A DNA stretch of 64,000 nt from Streptomyces filipinensis (lineage in GTDB: Bacteria; Actinomycetota; Actinomycetes; Streptomycetales; Streptomycetaceae). Every line of letters begins with the position of its first letter. The stretch's first letter is position 1. The stretch lies in NCBI RefSeq assembly GCF_014649495.1, contig NZ_BMTD01000002.1, forward strand, positions 186,001-250,000, written 5' to 3'. The notes below the pieces were generated by a model, which did no database searches, had not been told where the DNA came from, and worked only from the letters and a program-made list of their open reading frames with translations. The position numbers and the translations under genes are program-made. Positions 41,399-50,228 of this stretch are shown here, piece by piece.

Positions 41399-42272
41399 GC
41401 CCGCCGTGCCCCGCCCGTATCTGCCGCCGCCGTATCCGCCCCCGCCGGAGCGGTCCGCCGAGCTGCGCCGGAGGTTCGCCGAGGAGGCACGCTCGGAGCG
41501 GCCGGATCTGTCGGCGCTGTGCCTGCTGATCGGCGCCGAGGCGGACGGCTCGCTGGACGAGACCGGCATCGACGCGGCGCAGGCGGAGCTGGACCGGCTC
41601 GCGGGCGAGCTGCCGTACCGGCCGGGCGGGGCGCACGCGTGGGCGGAGGCCGTACGGCGGCTGCTCGGGGCGCGCTACGAGTTCCACGGGACGCCCGGCG
41701 ACTACCAGCGGCTTGAGGCCTCCCTGCTGCACGAGGTGCTGCGGCGGCGGCGCGGGCTGCCGATCCTGCTGTCGGTGGTCTGGCTGGAGGTCGCGCGGCG
41801 GGCGGGTGCCCCGGTGTACGGGGTCGCGCTGCCGGGGCACTTCGTGGTGGGGTTCGGCACGGCTGGGGAGCAGGTGCTGGCCGATCCGTTCGACGGTGGC
41901 CGGGTGCTGACCGGGACCGACGCGGACCTGCTCGTGGTGGGGGCCACGGGGGCGCCGCTGGACGCCGCCATGCTGGAGCCCGCGGCGCCGCTGGAGATCA
42001 TCCACCGGATCCTGAACAACGTCCGCGCGTGGGCCACGGCCCGGCCCGAGCGCTCGGATGTGGCGCTGTGGGCCGTGGAGCTGGCGCTGCTGGTGCCCGC
42101 GCATCCGGCGAGGCTGCGCTACGAGCGGGGGCAACTACTGGTGCAGCGGGGCGAGTTCGTGTCGGGTGCGGAAGAGCTGGAGCACTACGCCGACCTGATC
42201 GAGGTGGTGGACGAGCCGGCCGCGCACAAGGTGCGGCAGCAGGCCCACACGGCTCGGGCGATGCTCAACTGA
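41376..42272 (+). CDS. SirB1/transglutaminase-like family protein
   Basis: 298 aa. A middle domain (about residues 90-215) has LLHEVLRRRRGLPILLSVVWLEVARRAG and VYGVALPGHFVVGF, the SirB1-type transglutaminase-core fold; the catalytic Cys of true transglutaminases is replaced by Ser (LLSVVW), so enzymatic activity is doubtful. A C-terminal TPR-like helical region follows. Starts inside the GNAT gene (23-base overlap), so the two are coupled. Four bases separate its stop from the convergent regulator gene. Confidence 0.83.
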   Translation: MTAVEGPEPAVPRPYLPPPYPPPPERSAELRRRFAEEARSERPDLSALCLLIGAEADGSLDETGIDAAQAELDRLAGELPYRPGGAHAWAEAVRRLLGARYEFHGTPGDYQRLEASLLHEVLRRRRGLPILLSVVWLEVARRAGAPVYGVALPGHFVVGFGTAGEQVLADPFDGGRVLTGTDADLLVVGATGAPLDAAMLEPAAPLEIIHRILNNVRAWATARPERSDVALWAVELALLVPAHPARLRYERGQLLVQRGEFVSGAEELEHYADLIEVVDEPAAHKVRQQAHTARAMLN

Positions 42273-42276
42273 GCCG

Positions 42277-42891
42277 TCAGAGCCAGCCCTTCTCCCGGGC
42301 TGTCCGCACCGCCTCCGCCCGGTTGCGTACCGCGAGCTTCTGGATGGCCGTGGAGAGGTAGTTGCGGACCGTGCCCTGGGAGAGGTGGAGGGCCTTGGCC
42401 AGTTCGGCGTTGCTGGAGCCGTCGGCCGCCGCGCGGAGCACCTCGCGTTCGCGTTCGGTCAGCGGGTTCGCGCCCTCGGCGAGCGCGGCGGCGGCGAGCG
42501 TGGGGTCGATGACCCGCTCGCCGGACAGCACCTTGCGGACGGCCTCGGCGAGCTGAGCGGCCGGGGCGTCCTTGACGAGGAAGGCGTCGGCCCCGGCCTC
42601 CATGGCGCTGCGCAGATAGCCGGGGCGCCCGAAGGTGGTCAGGACGACCAGCTTGACCTGCGGATACGCCCGGTGGACCTGGGCAGCCGCCTCGATGCCG
42701 GTGCAGCCGGGCATCTCGATGTCGAGCAGCGCCACGTCCACGCCGTGCGCCTTGACGGCCCCGAGCACCTCGTCCCCGCGCGCGACCTGGGCGACGACCT
42801 CGATGTCGTCCTCCAGGCCGAGCAGCGCGGCCAGGGCCTCGCGGACCATCGACTGGTCCTCGGCGAGAAGGACCTTGATCGTGCTCGTCAT
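42277..42891 (-). CDS. Response regulator, NarL/FixJ family
   Basis: 204 aa. Receiver domain with phosphoacceptor Asp in VDVALLDIEMPG near residue 54, the acid pair AEDQ near residue 10 and Lys in FLVKDAPAAQ near residue 105. A LuxR-type helix-turn-helix follows at about 140-195 (LTEREREVLRAAADGSSNAELAKAL). ATG 42891 overlaps the kinase stop as ATGA. Probably binds the palindrome ahead of its own operon. Confidence 0.94.
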   Translation of the reverse strand: MTSTIKVLLAEDQSMVREALAALLGLEDDIEVVAQVARGDEVLGAVKAHGVDVALLDIEMPGCTGIEAAAQVHRAYPQVKLVVLTTFGRPGYLRSAMEAGADAFLVKDAPAAQLAEAVRKVLSGERVIDPTLAAAALAEGANPLTEREREVLRAAADGSSNAELAKALHLSQGTVRNYLSTAIQKLAVRNRAEAVRTAREKGWL

Positions 42892-44087
42892 GCCCCGGAT
42901 CCTACGTCCCCCGCAGGGGCCGCGGGGACGCGGGCGACCAGCCGGAACCCGTGCCTGATCCGGCCCGCCTCCAGGGTGCCGCCGGCCTTTTCCAGCCGCT
43001 CGGACAGACCGGTCAGGCCGTTGCCGGGGCCGTTGTTCGTCCCCCCGGATCCGTTGTCCTCGACGCAGAGTTCGAGCACCGGGCCGTCCAGGGTCTGGCG
43101 GTGCGTGAACTGGACGAGGCACTTGTCGGCGCCGCTGTGCCGGACGACGTTGGTGACCGCCTCGCGCAGCGCCCAGGCGAGCGCGGACTCGGCCTCCTCG
43201 GGGACGTCGGCGAGGCCGGGCTCGGCGGGCACCTCGGCGGTGACACCGGCGGCGGTCAGCGCGACCTGGATCCCGGCGAGTTCGGCGGCCAGCCGGGGGC
43301 GCCGGTAGCCGGTGACGGCCTCACGGACGTCGACCAGGGCCTGCCGGCTGACCTGTTCGATGTCGGCGACCTGCTGGGCGGCCTTGTCGGGGTGGTCGGG
43401 CAGCATCCGGCCGGCCAGCTCGCTCTTCAGCGTGATCAGGGAGAGCGAGTGGCCGAGCAGGTCGTGCAGGTCGCGGGCGAGCCGCAGCCGCTCCTCGTTG
43501 GCGGCGAGATGGGCGACGGTGGCCCTCGCCTTGCGCAACTCGACCGTCGTACGGATGAGTTGGCCGACACCGACCATCGCGAACCCGATCAGCGGGACGA
43601 GGAGCAGGCTGTCGTCCGGCCTCTCGTCCCAGTGCAGTCCGACGAGGCACATGACCACGGTCAGCGCGGGGATCGCCCAGAACGCGGCCCGGATCGGCAG
43701 GGTCGCCCCGCAGGCGACCGACAGGTAGACGAACAGGCCGAGCCAGGCACCGCCGAGGGTGTACGCCAGCAGCGGGGCGAGCACGGCGAGGACCGAGAGC
43801 AGCGAGAGCACGACCCGCGGTGCGAAGGGCCGGCCGATGTTCCGGAAGACCAGCGTCAGATAGGCGGTGACGAAGGCCGTGAGGCCGAGCGCGCCGGCGG
43901 CCGAGGCGCCCGCGGTGTGGTGGCCCGAGGTCAGGTCCTTGACCGGCGAACTGAGGAAGATCAGCCAGACGCCGATCCACAGCACCTTGGCCATCAGCTC
44001 GCGCCGGTTGCGGGGGCCCTGGCCGATGCGCACCTGCTGCTCCGGCCCCTGCTGGCCGGTCTGCCGGTCTTCCGTCGTCGTGCTCAC
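42888..44087 (-). CDS. Sensor histidine kinase, DesK/NarX-type
   Basis: 399 aa. N-terminal region with five or six membrane helices and no large extracytoplasmic domain, so it senses within or at the membrane (as DesK and LiaS do). The HisKA_3 segment is LRLARDLHDLLGHSLSLITLK (His near residue 205). The ATPase domain has ALREAVTNVVRHSGA and ELCVEDNGSGG and GNGLTGLSERL. GTG 44087 overlaps the permease stop as GTGA. Confidence 0.93.
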   Translation of the reverse strand: MSTTTEDRQTGQQGPEQQVRIGQGPRNRRELMAKVLWIGVWLIFLSSPVKDLTSGHHTAGASAAGALGLTAFVTAYLTLVFRNIGRPFAPRVVLSLLSVLAVLAPLLAYTLGGAWLGLFVYLSVACGATLPIRAAFWAIPALTVVMCLVGLHWDERPDDSLLLVPLIGFAMVGVGQLIRTTVELRKARATVAHLAANEERLRLARDLHDLLGHSLSLITLKSELAGRMLPDHPDKAAQQVADIEQVSRQALVDVREAVTGYRRPRLAAELAGIQVALTAAGVTAEVPAEPGLADVPEEAESALAWALREAVTNVVRHSGADKCLVQFTHRQTLDGPVLELCVEDNGSGGTNNGPGNGLTGLSERLEKAGGTLEAGRIRHGFRLVARVPAAPAGDVGSGA

Positions 44088-44824
44088 GCCTTCAGCGTGT
44101 CCTTCCGGTACAGCCAGGCCGCGCCGCCCGCGAACAGGACGAAGTAGCCGGCGAGGATCGCGATGTCCGTCGTGCTCGGGGCCTGGCTCTGCTCGATCGC
44201 CCGTCCCAGAGCAGCGTACGCGTGCGTGGGCAGCCACTTCGCGATGTCCTGCAGGATCTTCGGGAAGGTGGTGGACGGCATCCACAGGCCGCCCAGGATC
44301 GACAGACCGAAGTAGACGATCATCGTGATCGGGCGGACCGCGTCACCGGAGGCGAGGTAGCCGAGGGCGACGCCGAGCGCGGCGAAGACGAGGCTGCCGG
44401 CCCAGATGACCCCGGTGAGGGCGAGCCACTGCCACGCGTCCAGGCGGACCTGCTTGATCACGGCGGCGGCGGCGAACACCACGATGATGGAGGGCAGGCT
44501 CACCACGGCGGCGCTGGCGGTCTTGGCGAGGACGTAGCCGCGCCCGGGCAGCGTGGTCATCCGCAGCTGCCGTACCCAGCCGCTCTCGCGCTCCTTGGCG
44601 ATGCGCTCGCTGTTGCCCATCAGGACGGCGGTCAGGGCGCCGAAGGAGGCCATGGAGACCATCAGGTAGGTGGCGACGGTCTGGCCGGTGTCGTCGACCT
44701 TCTGGTTCGAGCCGGAGCTGCTGGAGAAGATCAGGAACAGGATCGCGGGGTAGAGCACCGAGAAGAACAGGAACTTCTTGTTGCGCAGGGCTCGCGCGAG
44801 TTCGAGCTTGATCAGGGCGTTCAT
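44084..44824 (-). CDS. ABC-2 type transporter permease
   Basis: 246 aa with six membrane helices; starts MNALIKLELARALRNKK and contains AYPAILFLIF-like helix 1 (SVLYPAILFLIFS) and GNSERIAKERESGWVRQLRM, the cytoplasmic loop typical of ABC-2 exporters. Works with the ATPase encoded just upstream; substrate may be an antibiotic, lipid or peptide. ATGA overlap with the ATPase gene. Confidence 0.92.
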   Translation of the reverse strand: MNALIKLELARALRNKKFLFFSVLYPAILFLIFSSSSGSNQKVDDTGQTVATYLMVSMASFGALTAVLMGNSERIAKERESGWVRQLRMTTLPGRGYVLAKTASAAVVSLPSIIVVFAAAAVIKQVRLDAWQWLALTGVIWAGSLVFAALGVALGYLASGDAVRPITMIVYFGLSILGGLWMPSTTFPKILQDIAKWLPTHAYAALGRAIEQSQAPSTTDIAILAGYFVLFAGGAAWLYRKDTLKA

Positions 44825-45780
44825 GACTGCTTGGCCTCCTCGGCCTCCGTGATGGCGACGAAGGCCTGCTCCAGGCCGAGCCCGGCGACTTCGAGATTGC
44901 GGGGATAGACACCGAGTCCGTACAGGGCGTGGACGGTGGCGTCGGCGTCGGACGACTGGATGCGGACCGTCTGGCCGGACCCGGCGGCGGAGCCGCTGTT
45001 GGACACGGTGACGGAGGTCAGGAACGGCAGGGCGCGCAGGGCCGCCTCGTCGATCCCGCCCTCCAGGTCGAAGGAGACGCGGCGGGAGCCGGCCTTGGCC
45101 TTGATCTCCGCGGCGGTGCCGTCGGCGAGGAGCCGGCCGCGGTGCAGCACCAGGACGCGGTCGGCGATGGCGTCGGCCTCTTCGAGGTAGTGGGTCGCGA
45201 AGAGGACGGTACGGCCCTGGTCGGCCTGCTCGCGCATGGTGGCCCAGAAGGCCTGGCGGGCGGAGACGTCCATGCCGGTGGTCGGCTCGTCCAGGATGAT
45301 CAGGTCGCTGTCGCCGGCGGTGGCGAGGGCGAAGCGCACGCGCTGGACCTGGCCGCCGGAGAGCTTGTTGACCTTGCGGTCGGCGATCTGCGCGATGCCC
45401 GCGCGGGCCATCACATCGGCCGCCTTGTACGGCTTCGGGTGCAGCGAGCAGAACAGCTTCACCAGTTCTTCGACGGTGACCTCGTCCATCAGACCGCCGC
45501 TCTGCAGCATCGCCCCGACCCGCCCGGCGACGATGGCCTCGCGCGGGCTGCCGCCGAACAGGCTGACCGTGCCGGTGTCGGGGTGCTTGAGGCCGAGGAG
45601 CAGGTCGAGGGTGGTCGACTTGCCGGCCCCGTTCGGGCCGAGGAGGGCGACGGTCTCGCCCGGGTACAGCCTGAGCGAGAGTCCGTCGACGGCCCGCACG
45701 CTCCCGTACGTCTTGCTCACCTGGTCGAAGCCGACCACCGGGGTGGTGGCCGGTGCCGCAGTTGTCGTCATGCCGTCCAT
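44821..45780 (-). CDS. ABC transporter ATP-binding protein (exporter type)
   Basis: 319 aa. Walker A GPNGAGKST near residue 49, signature LSGGQVQRV near residue 142, Walker B DLIILDEPTTGMD near residue 160, His in FATHYLEEAD. The C-terminal 95 residues form the DrrA-like accessory region. First gene of the ATPase, permease, kinase, regulator operon. ATG 45780 is used; ATG 45771 follows GGACGGC and is also possible. Confidence 0.94.
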   Translation of the reverse strand: MDGMTTTAAPATTPVVGFDQVSKTYGSVRAVDGLSLRLYPGETVALLGPNGAGKSTTLDLLLGLKHPDTGTVSLFGGSPREAIVAGRVGAMLQSGGLMDEVTVEELVKLFCSLHPKPYKAADVMARAGIAQIADRKVNKLSGGQVQRVRFALATAGDSDLIILDEPTTGMDVSARQAFWATMREQADQGRTVLFATHYLEEADAIADRVLVLHRGRLLADGTAAEIKAKAGSRRVSFDLEGGIDEAALRALPFLTSVTVSNSGSAAGSGQTVRIQSSDADATVHALYGLGVYPRNLEVAGLGLEQAFVAITEAEEAKQS

Positions 45781-45831
45781 GCTCGCGGCGAGGGCCGGAT
45801 GCCGGGCAGTGTCGGGGGTCCTGAGTGCCGG

Positions 45832-45845
45832 ATGACAGATGTCAT
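45832..45845. promoter_or_regulatory. Palindrome upstream of the ABC/two-component operon
   Basis: ATGACA-GA-TGTCAT, a perfect 14-bp dyad 52 bases before the ATPase ATG. It is a plausible binding site of the operon's own NarL-type regulator. Confidence 0.5.
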
Positions 45846-45871
45846 GCGGATCGGGTGACGGGCACGGCGAA

Positions 45872-45894
45872 GGGGGCGCCCGGTGAGCGCCCCC
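45872..45894 (-). terminator. Terminator after the PG-binding-domain gene
   Basis: GGGGGCGC and GCGCCCCC, eight pairs with a 7-base loop, 16 bases downstream of the stop at 45910. Confidence 0.7.
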
Positions 45895-45909
45895 CCATGT
45901 ACCGCCGGG

Positions 45910-48321
45910 CTAGCTGGGGTTGGTGTCGATGACTGCGACCCGGTTGGTCCTGCTGATCAGGGCCTGGCGCAGGGCGACGTAGACGTCCTGCGGGGTGACG
46001 GGGGTCTTCTTGTTGTTGCCGCGGGTGATGAGCACGCCGTCGAAGGTCTTGCCGTAGAGCTGCTTCAGGGCGGCCAGGTCGGGCTTGTCGACCAGTTTGC
46101 CGTCCGAGGTGGGCACCACCTTGAGGAACTTCCAGAGCGACTTCTCCGGGCTCATCAGCACCACGTGTCCGGCGCCCGCCGACACGGTCACCTTGGCCGA
46201 CATCGCCGGCTGTGCGAACTCCTTCATCTCGCGGTCGACCTCGGCCTTGGACACCGTCGGCTGCTTCGTGGCCGACGGGACGGTGACCGCGGTCGCCGTG
46301 TCCGTCTCGACCATGGTGCGGTAGGCCTGTTCGACCGCCTGGGTCGACTGGGCCGCGTCGATGGCCTTGCCCGCCTTGCCGTAGACGGCGACGGCCGCGC
46401 CGGGCTTGAAGTCGATTCCACCCTCGGTGACCGAGCCGGAGCCGCCGCCGGCCTGCTGCAGGGCGGCCTGCAGCTTCTCCTCGTCCACCGGCATCTCCGG
46501 GTCGATCACCCGCTTCTGACCGAAGAGCGAGCCGATGACGTGGACCGGGTTGTAGTCGCTGGTCGCCGCCTTGCTCACGGTGGCCTGGAAGTCGAACTGG
46601 AGACCGGCGTTCTCCGGGGTCAGGGTGACCGTCCGGCCGCCGACGGAGAGCTTCAGCGGCTTGTTCACGCGGCCGCCGAAGGCGTCGTCGAGCTTCTTGA
46701 CGGCGTCGTCCCGGGTGCCGCCGCCGATGTCCACGCCGAGGACGGTGGTGCCCTTGGGGACGTCGGTGTGGTTCATCAGCAGTCCGGCCCCGTAGGCACC
46801 GCCCGCGACGACGACCACGCCGGCGCCCAGCAGCACCAGCTTGCTGCGGCCCTTCTTCTTCGGCTTGGCCTGCGCCTTGGGCGCGGGAGCCGGTGCGGGG
46901 GCGGACGGGGTCTGCGTGCCCGGGCCGTCGGACCGGGTGCCGCCGAACGGGGAGGTGCCGGCGCCGGGGACGACGGGGATGCCGCTGGTGACGGTGTGCC
47001 CGGAGACGTTGTCGGCCGGGCGGTAGCCGGGCGTGCCCGGTTCGGGGGCCGGCTTCTGCGGGGTGAGGATCGCGGTGTCGTCGCTGATCCCGCCGCCCGC
47101 GCCGAGTCCGCTGGGGGCGCCGGCGGGGCCGGCACCGGGAACGGCGGGGCCTTCGAGGTCGGCGAGGGCGCTGCGGGGGGCCCGGGTGCCCGGGCCGCCG
47201 TAGCCGCCCGTACCGCCGGAGAGGGGACCGCCGTCGAAGGGTTCACCGCCGTCCGGGCCGGGGCCGCCGGGCGCCGGGACGAGGGGGCCGTCACCGGTGA
47301 CCGGGCCGCTGGTGGGGCCGGCCGGGCCCTGCGGACCGCCGAGGCCGCCCTGGCCGCGCGGGCCGTTGAAGCCGCTGGGGCCTCCGGGACCGCCGAGGCC
47401 ACCCTGTCCGTCGGGTCCGGTCGCGCCCGCCGTGCCGCCGAAGCCGTCCTGACGGTTCGGACCCCGGGTGCCGGGGCCGTCCGGGTCGCCCGCGCCGGTG
47501 GGGCCCGTGCCGCCGAAGCCGTCCTGGCCGCCGTTCTCCGAGAAGTACGGCAGGTCGTCGCGGCGGGCCTCGCCGCCGGACGCGCCGGGGCGGGAGCCGC
47601 CGCCCAGCGTGCCCGCGGCCAGTGCCTCGGTCACGTCGAAGGAGCCGGTGCCGCCGCCGTGCCCGGGGGCGACGGGGCCGCCGGTGGCGCCGGGCAGGCC
47701 CTTGCCGTTGGTGCCGCCGGAGCGGGAGGCACCGGGGACGCTCATGGAGCCGACCACACCGCCGGGACGGCCGCCGCCGGGTCGTGCGCCGGTGTTACCG
47801 GCCGTGCCGGATGCTCCCGGACCACCCGTACGGGTACCCGACGCGCCGGAGGCGGGGGTGGAACCGCCGGAGGTCCCTGCCCCGTTCGTGCCGGCGCCGC
47901 CCGGACCGCCCTTGCCGGCGGCGGACTTGCGGGGCGCGAACCAGTCGCTGGTCTTCTCCTCGGCCTGGGCCGCGGGCTCGGCGGCGGACTCGGCTGCGGC
48001 CGCAGCGGTGCCCGCGGCCGTGGCGGCCGGCTCGGCAGCGGGCCGCGGGTCGGCGGGCGTCTCGCCCCCCGCGCCGTCGGTGTCCCCGACGGGCTTGCGC
48101 ACGACGACCGGCGGGATGGGCCGGGATCCGGGGATGTTGATGCGGATCCGGGTCGTCAGCGTGGTCTCGGTCTTCTTCTCCTCCGGTCGCGTGGCCGAAC
48201 GGCCCGCGTCCGCACCGTCACCCGAAGCCATGGGGGTCCCGTACGGCGGCGTGCCGGAGGGGTATGCGGCTCCGCCGCGCCCGTTGGGCCCGGAGGACGG
48301 AGTGTCAGTTTCACGACTCAA
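45910..48321 (-). CDS. Large membrane-anchored PG_binding_4/VanW-like protein
   Basis: 803 aa. Residues 1 to about 490 are a cytoplasmic Gly/Pro/Ala-rich low-complexity region. A basic stretch (KPKKKGRSK) and one membrane helix (about 500-522) follow, then an extracytoplasmic region with two PG_binding_4-type domains (GVDIGGGTRDDAVKKLDDAF, PLKLSVGGRTVTLTPENAGL; and FDGVLITRGNNKKTPV near the end). Family members occur beside VanW and L,D-transpeptidases and probably bind peptidoglycan. Unusual TTG start at 48321, supported by GGGAGAACC. Confidence 0.85.
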   Translation of the reverse strand: MSRETDTPSSGPNGRGGAAYPSGTPPYGTPMASGDGADAGRSATRPEEKKTETTLTTRIRINIPGSRPIPPVVVRKPVGDTDGAGGETPADPRPAAEPAATAAGTAAAAAESAAEPAAQAEEKTSDWFAPRKSAAGKGGPGGAGTNGAGTSGGSTPASGASGTRTGGPGASGTAGNTGARPGGGRPGGVVGSMSVPGASRSGGTNGKGLPGATGGPVAPGHGGGTGSFDVTEALAAGTLGGGSRPGASGGEARRDDLPYFSENGGQDGFGGTGPTGAGDPDGPGTRGPNRQDGFGGTAGATGPDGQGGLGGPGGPSGFNGPRGQGGLGGPQGPAGPTSGPVTGDGPLVPAPGGPGPDGGEPFDGGPLSGGTGGYGGPGTRAPRSALADLEGPAVPGAGPAGAPSGLGAGGGISDDTAILTPQKPAPEPGTPGYRPADNVSGHTVTSGIPVVPGAGTSPFGGTRSDGPGTQTPSAPAPAPAPKAQAKPKKKGRSKLVLLGAGVVVVAGGAYGAGLLMNHTDVPKGTTVLGVDIGGGTRDDAVKKLDDAFGGRVNKPLKLSVGGRTVTLTPENAGLQFDFQATVSKAATSDYNPVHVIGSLFGQKRVIDPEMPVDEEKLQAALQQAGGGSGSVTEGGIDFKPGAAVAVYGKAGKAIDAAQSTQAVEQAYRTMVETDTATAVTVPSATKQPTVSKAEVDREMKEFAQPAMSAKVTVSAGAGHVVLMSPEKSLWKFLKVVPTSDGKLVDKPDLAALKQLYGKTFDGVLITRGNNKKTPVTPQDVYVALRQALISRTNRVAVIDTNPS

Positions 48322-48512
48322 GGCAGGTTCTCCCAGTTGGCTCCACCGCCCGTTACGACCTCACGATGGGGGTCCCCCCGCTGCGGCGAAGCCGGAAGCG
48401 GGGGAGGCTCGGCGGCGCGCACCACCATACTGGCCACTTCTGGCGCGTATCCCATGACCGCTGAGGAAACCCACACCGGACTCGCACGCGCGTCGCACGG
48501 CGAAGTGGTACG

Positions 48513-48929
48513 TCACTTGCCAAGTCGGGCGGGACCGCCGCGGGGTTGCCGCCCGACGCCGACGGTGGCGCAGATCACAGCGAGGGCCATGCCGCCGAGC
48601 AGGAAGAGGTAGGAGCCACCGCCCGCGCCGAACAGGAAGTCCCCTTCGGGGCGCGAGGTCGTGAGCAGGACGACGGTGACGATCCAGCCCGCCACCGGTG
48701 CGACCGCGCCGCCCCGGCCGCCGGTGGCGTACGCCCCGCCGAGGAACAGCCCGGCCGCGCCCGCGAGGGCGAGGAGCAGCCCGCCGGGGAACCAGGCGGC
48801 CTGGACGAGGGTCCCGGCGAGGCCGGTGACGGCACCCAGCACGAAGAGGCCGACGTGGGCGGCGGCCCGGCCGGCGGAGGGCGGCCGCAGCGGCTGGGCG
48901 AGCAGCGAGCCCGGTCCGTTGTCACTCAT
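48513..48929 (-). CDS. DUF6113-type integral membrane protein
   Basis: 138 aa, four membrane helices (about residues 24-44, 50-68, 75-95 and 105-127) with short loops; polar start and basic end ([13 protein letters not shown]). From memory it corresponds to the streptomycete family DUF6113. ATG 48929 overlaps the mshB stop as ATGA, so it is cotranslated with mshB. No function known. Confidence 0.78.
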   Translation of the reverse strand: MSDNGPGSLLAQPLRPPSAGRAAAHVGLFVLGAVTGLAGTLVQAAWFPGGLLLALAGAAGLFLGGAYATGGRGGAVAPVAGWIVTVVLLTTSRPEGDFLFGAGGGSYLFLLGGMALAVICATVGVGRQPRGGPARLGK

Positions 48930-49783
48930 GCCACGGCCTCCTCGACGCCCGCGAACAGATCCGTCTCGCCAGGCTGCGCCGCGCCGCGCACCGCCTCGTA
49001 GTACTCGGTCGTGAACAGCGGCTGGGCCAGGGCGTTGGAGAGCGCGAAGTAGGGCTCGGCCACGTCGATCTGGGTGGCGTGGGCGCGCATGGCGGCGGCC
49101 TTGGCGGAGGCGAAGGCGGTCCCGTCGACGCTGGTGGTGACCCGCTCGTCGTCGACCACGCCGGGTACGTCGTCCAGGGTCGCGCCCTTGTCGAACGGCA
49201 GTACGGGCAGCTCGTCCTGGAGGCGGGCGAAGGCGGCCTCGGCGACGGAGCGCGGCATCCGGTTCCAGTACACCTTGGCGATGCGGTGCCCGCGCTCGTC
49301 CGCCAGCTCGACGGCGCGCATGGCGACGCGGTGGGCCTGGATGTGGTCCGGGTGGCCGTAGCCGCCGCGGTCGTCGTAGGTGACGAGCACCTGGGGGCGG
49401 ACCTCCAGGATCACCTCGGCGAGATGTCCGGCGGCGGCGTCCACGTCGGCCTGCCAGAAGCAGCCGGGGTCCTCGTTGTCCGCGATGCCCATCATTCCGG
49501 AGTCCCCGTACCGTCCGGCCCCGCCGAGCAGCCTGGCGTCCGTCACGCCCAGCTCGCGCACGGCGGCGGCGAGCTCCCCTCGCCGGTGCGCACCCAGCGC
49601 CGGGCCCGCCAGATGGCGCAGCTCCGGCGGGATGACCTCGCCCCGCTCCCCGAGTGTGCAGGTGACCAGGGTCACATGCACGCCCTCGGCCGCGTACCGG
49701 GCCATGGTCGCGCCGTTGTTGATCGACTCGTCGTCCGGGTGCGCGTGCACCAGCAGCAGACGCCGGGCTGGCAGTTCCGTCAT
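48926..49783 (-). CDS. mshB: Mycothiol deacetylase MshB
   Basis: 285 aa. [15 protein letters not shown] near residue 10 (zinc ligands His and Asp, catalytic Asp) and [11 protein letters not shown] near residue 150 (third zinc His) are the LmbE-fold motifs of N-acetyl-GlcN-Ins deacetylase, the second step of mycothiol synthesis. Also [15 protein letters not shown], conserved in MshB. ATG 49783 has a TAGGGT box six bases upstream and no ribosome binding site. Counterpart of Rv1170. Confidence 0.95.
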   Translation of the reverse strand: MTELPARRLLLVHAHPDDESINNGATMARYAAEGVHVTLVTCTLGERGEVIPPELRHLAGPALGAHRRGELAAAVRELGVTDARLLGGAGRYGDSGMMGIADNEDPGCFWQADVDAAAGHLAEVILEVRPQVLVTYDDRGGYGHPDHIQAHRVAMRAVELADERGHRIAKVYWNRMPRSVAEAAFARLQDELPVLPFDKGATLDDVPGVVDDERVTTSVDGTAFASAKAAAMRAHATQIDVAEPYFALSNALAQPLFTTEYYEAVRGAAQPGETDLFAGVEEAVA

Positions 49784-49789
49784 GGGACC

Positions 49790-49795
49790 ACCCTA
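49790..49795 (-). promoter_or_regulatory. -10 box of mshB
   Basis: TAGGGT on the minus strand, six bases before ATG 49783; leaderless mRNA expected. Confidence 0.5.
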
Positions 49796-49832
49796 CGAGG
49801 TCGCCGCCCGGTGTTCCCGGTGGCGGCGGCCG

Positions 49833-50027
49833 TCAGAACTTGATGCTGCCGATCATGCTGGCGACGTTCGTCGTCAGCTCACTGATCGTGGGGGCGACGG
49901 TGGAGGAGGCGAGATAGAAGCCGAGCAGGACGCAGATGACCGCGTGCCCGCCTTTCAGCCCTGACTTCTTGATCAACAGGAAGACGATGATCGCCAGCAG
50001 CACCACCGCCGAAATCGAGAGTGCCAC
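49833..50027 (-). CDS. Small membrane protein, 64 aa
   Basis: Two membrane helices: ISAVVLLAIIVFLLI at the N-terminus and VICVLLGFYLASSTVA in the middle, joined by the basic turn KKSGLKGG, then a Thr/Ser/Ile tail. Similar small proteins recur in Streptomyces chromosomes and mobile elements (from memory), with no assigned role. The upstream stretch GAGGTGAGCC gives a workable ribosome binding site. Confidence 0.72.
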   Translation of the reverse strand: MALSISAVVLLAIIVFLLIKKSGLKGGHAVICVLLGFYLASSTVAPTISELTTNVASMIGSIKF

Positions 50028-50216
50028 GGCGGCTCACCTCCAAAGATCCCAAGGACGCGGGGGGTTCGGACTATGGGGGTTGTGACTCGGTCGTAGATCA
50101 GTAGAGCAAATCCATGCAGGCGCCAGCGGGTTCATACCCACACAGCGGTAGTGATCATAACTATCCGTGCTCGCGCATCGCTCGGCGCACGGCCGCACAA
50201 GGGGGCGCATGGCCAA

Positions 50217-50222
50217 TATGGT
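50217..50222 (+). promoter_or_regulatory. -10 box of the S9 peptidase gene
   Basis: TATGGT six bases before ATG 50229, no ribosome binding site. Confidence 0.45.
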
Positions 50223-50228
50223 CGGGGT

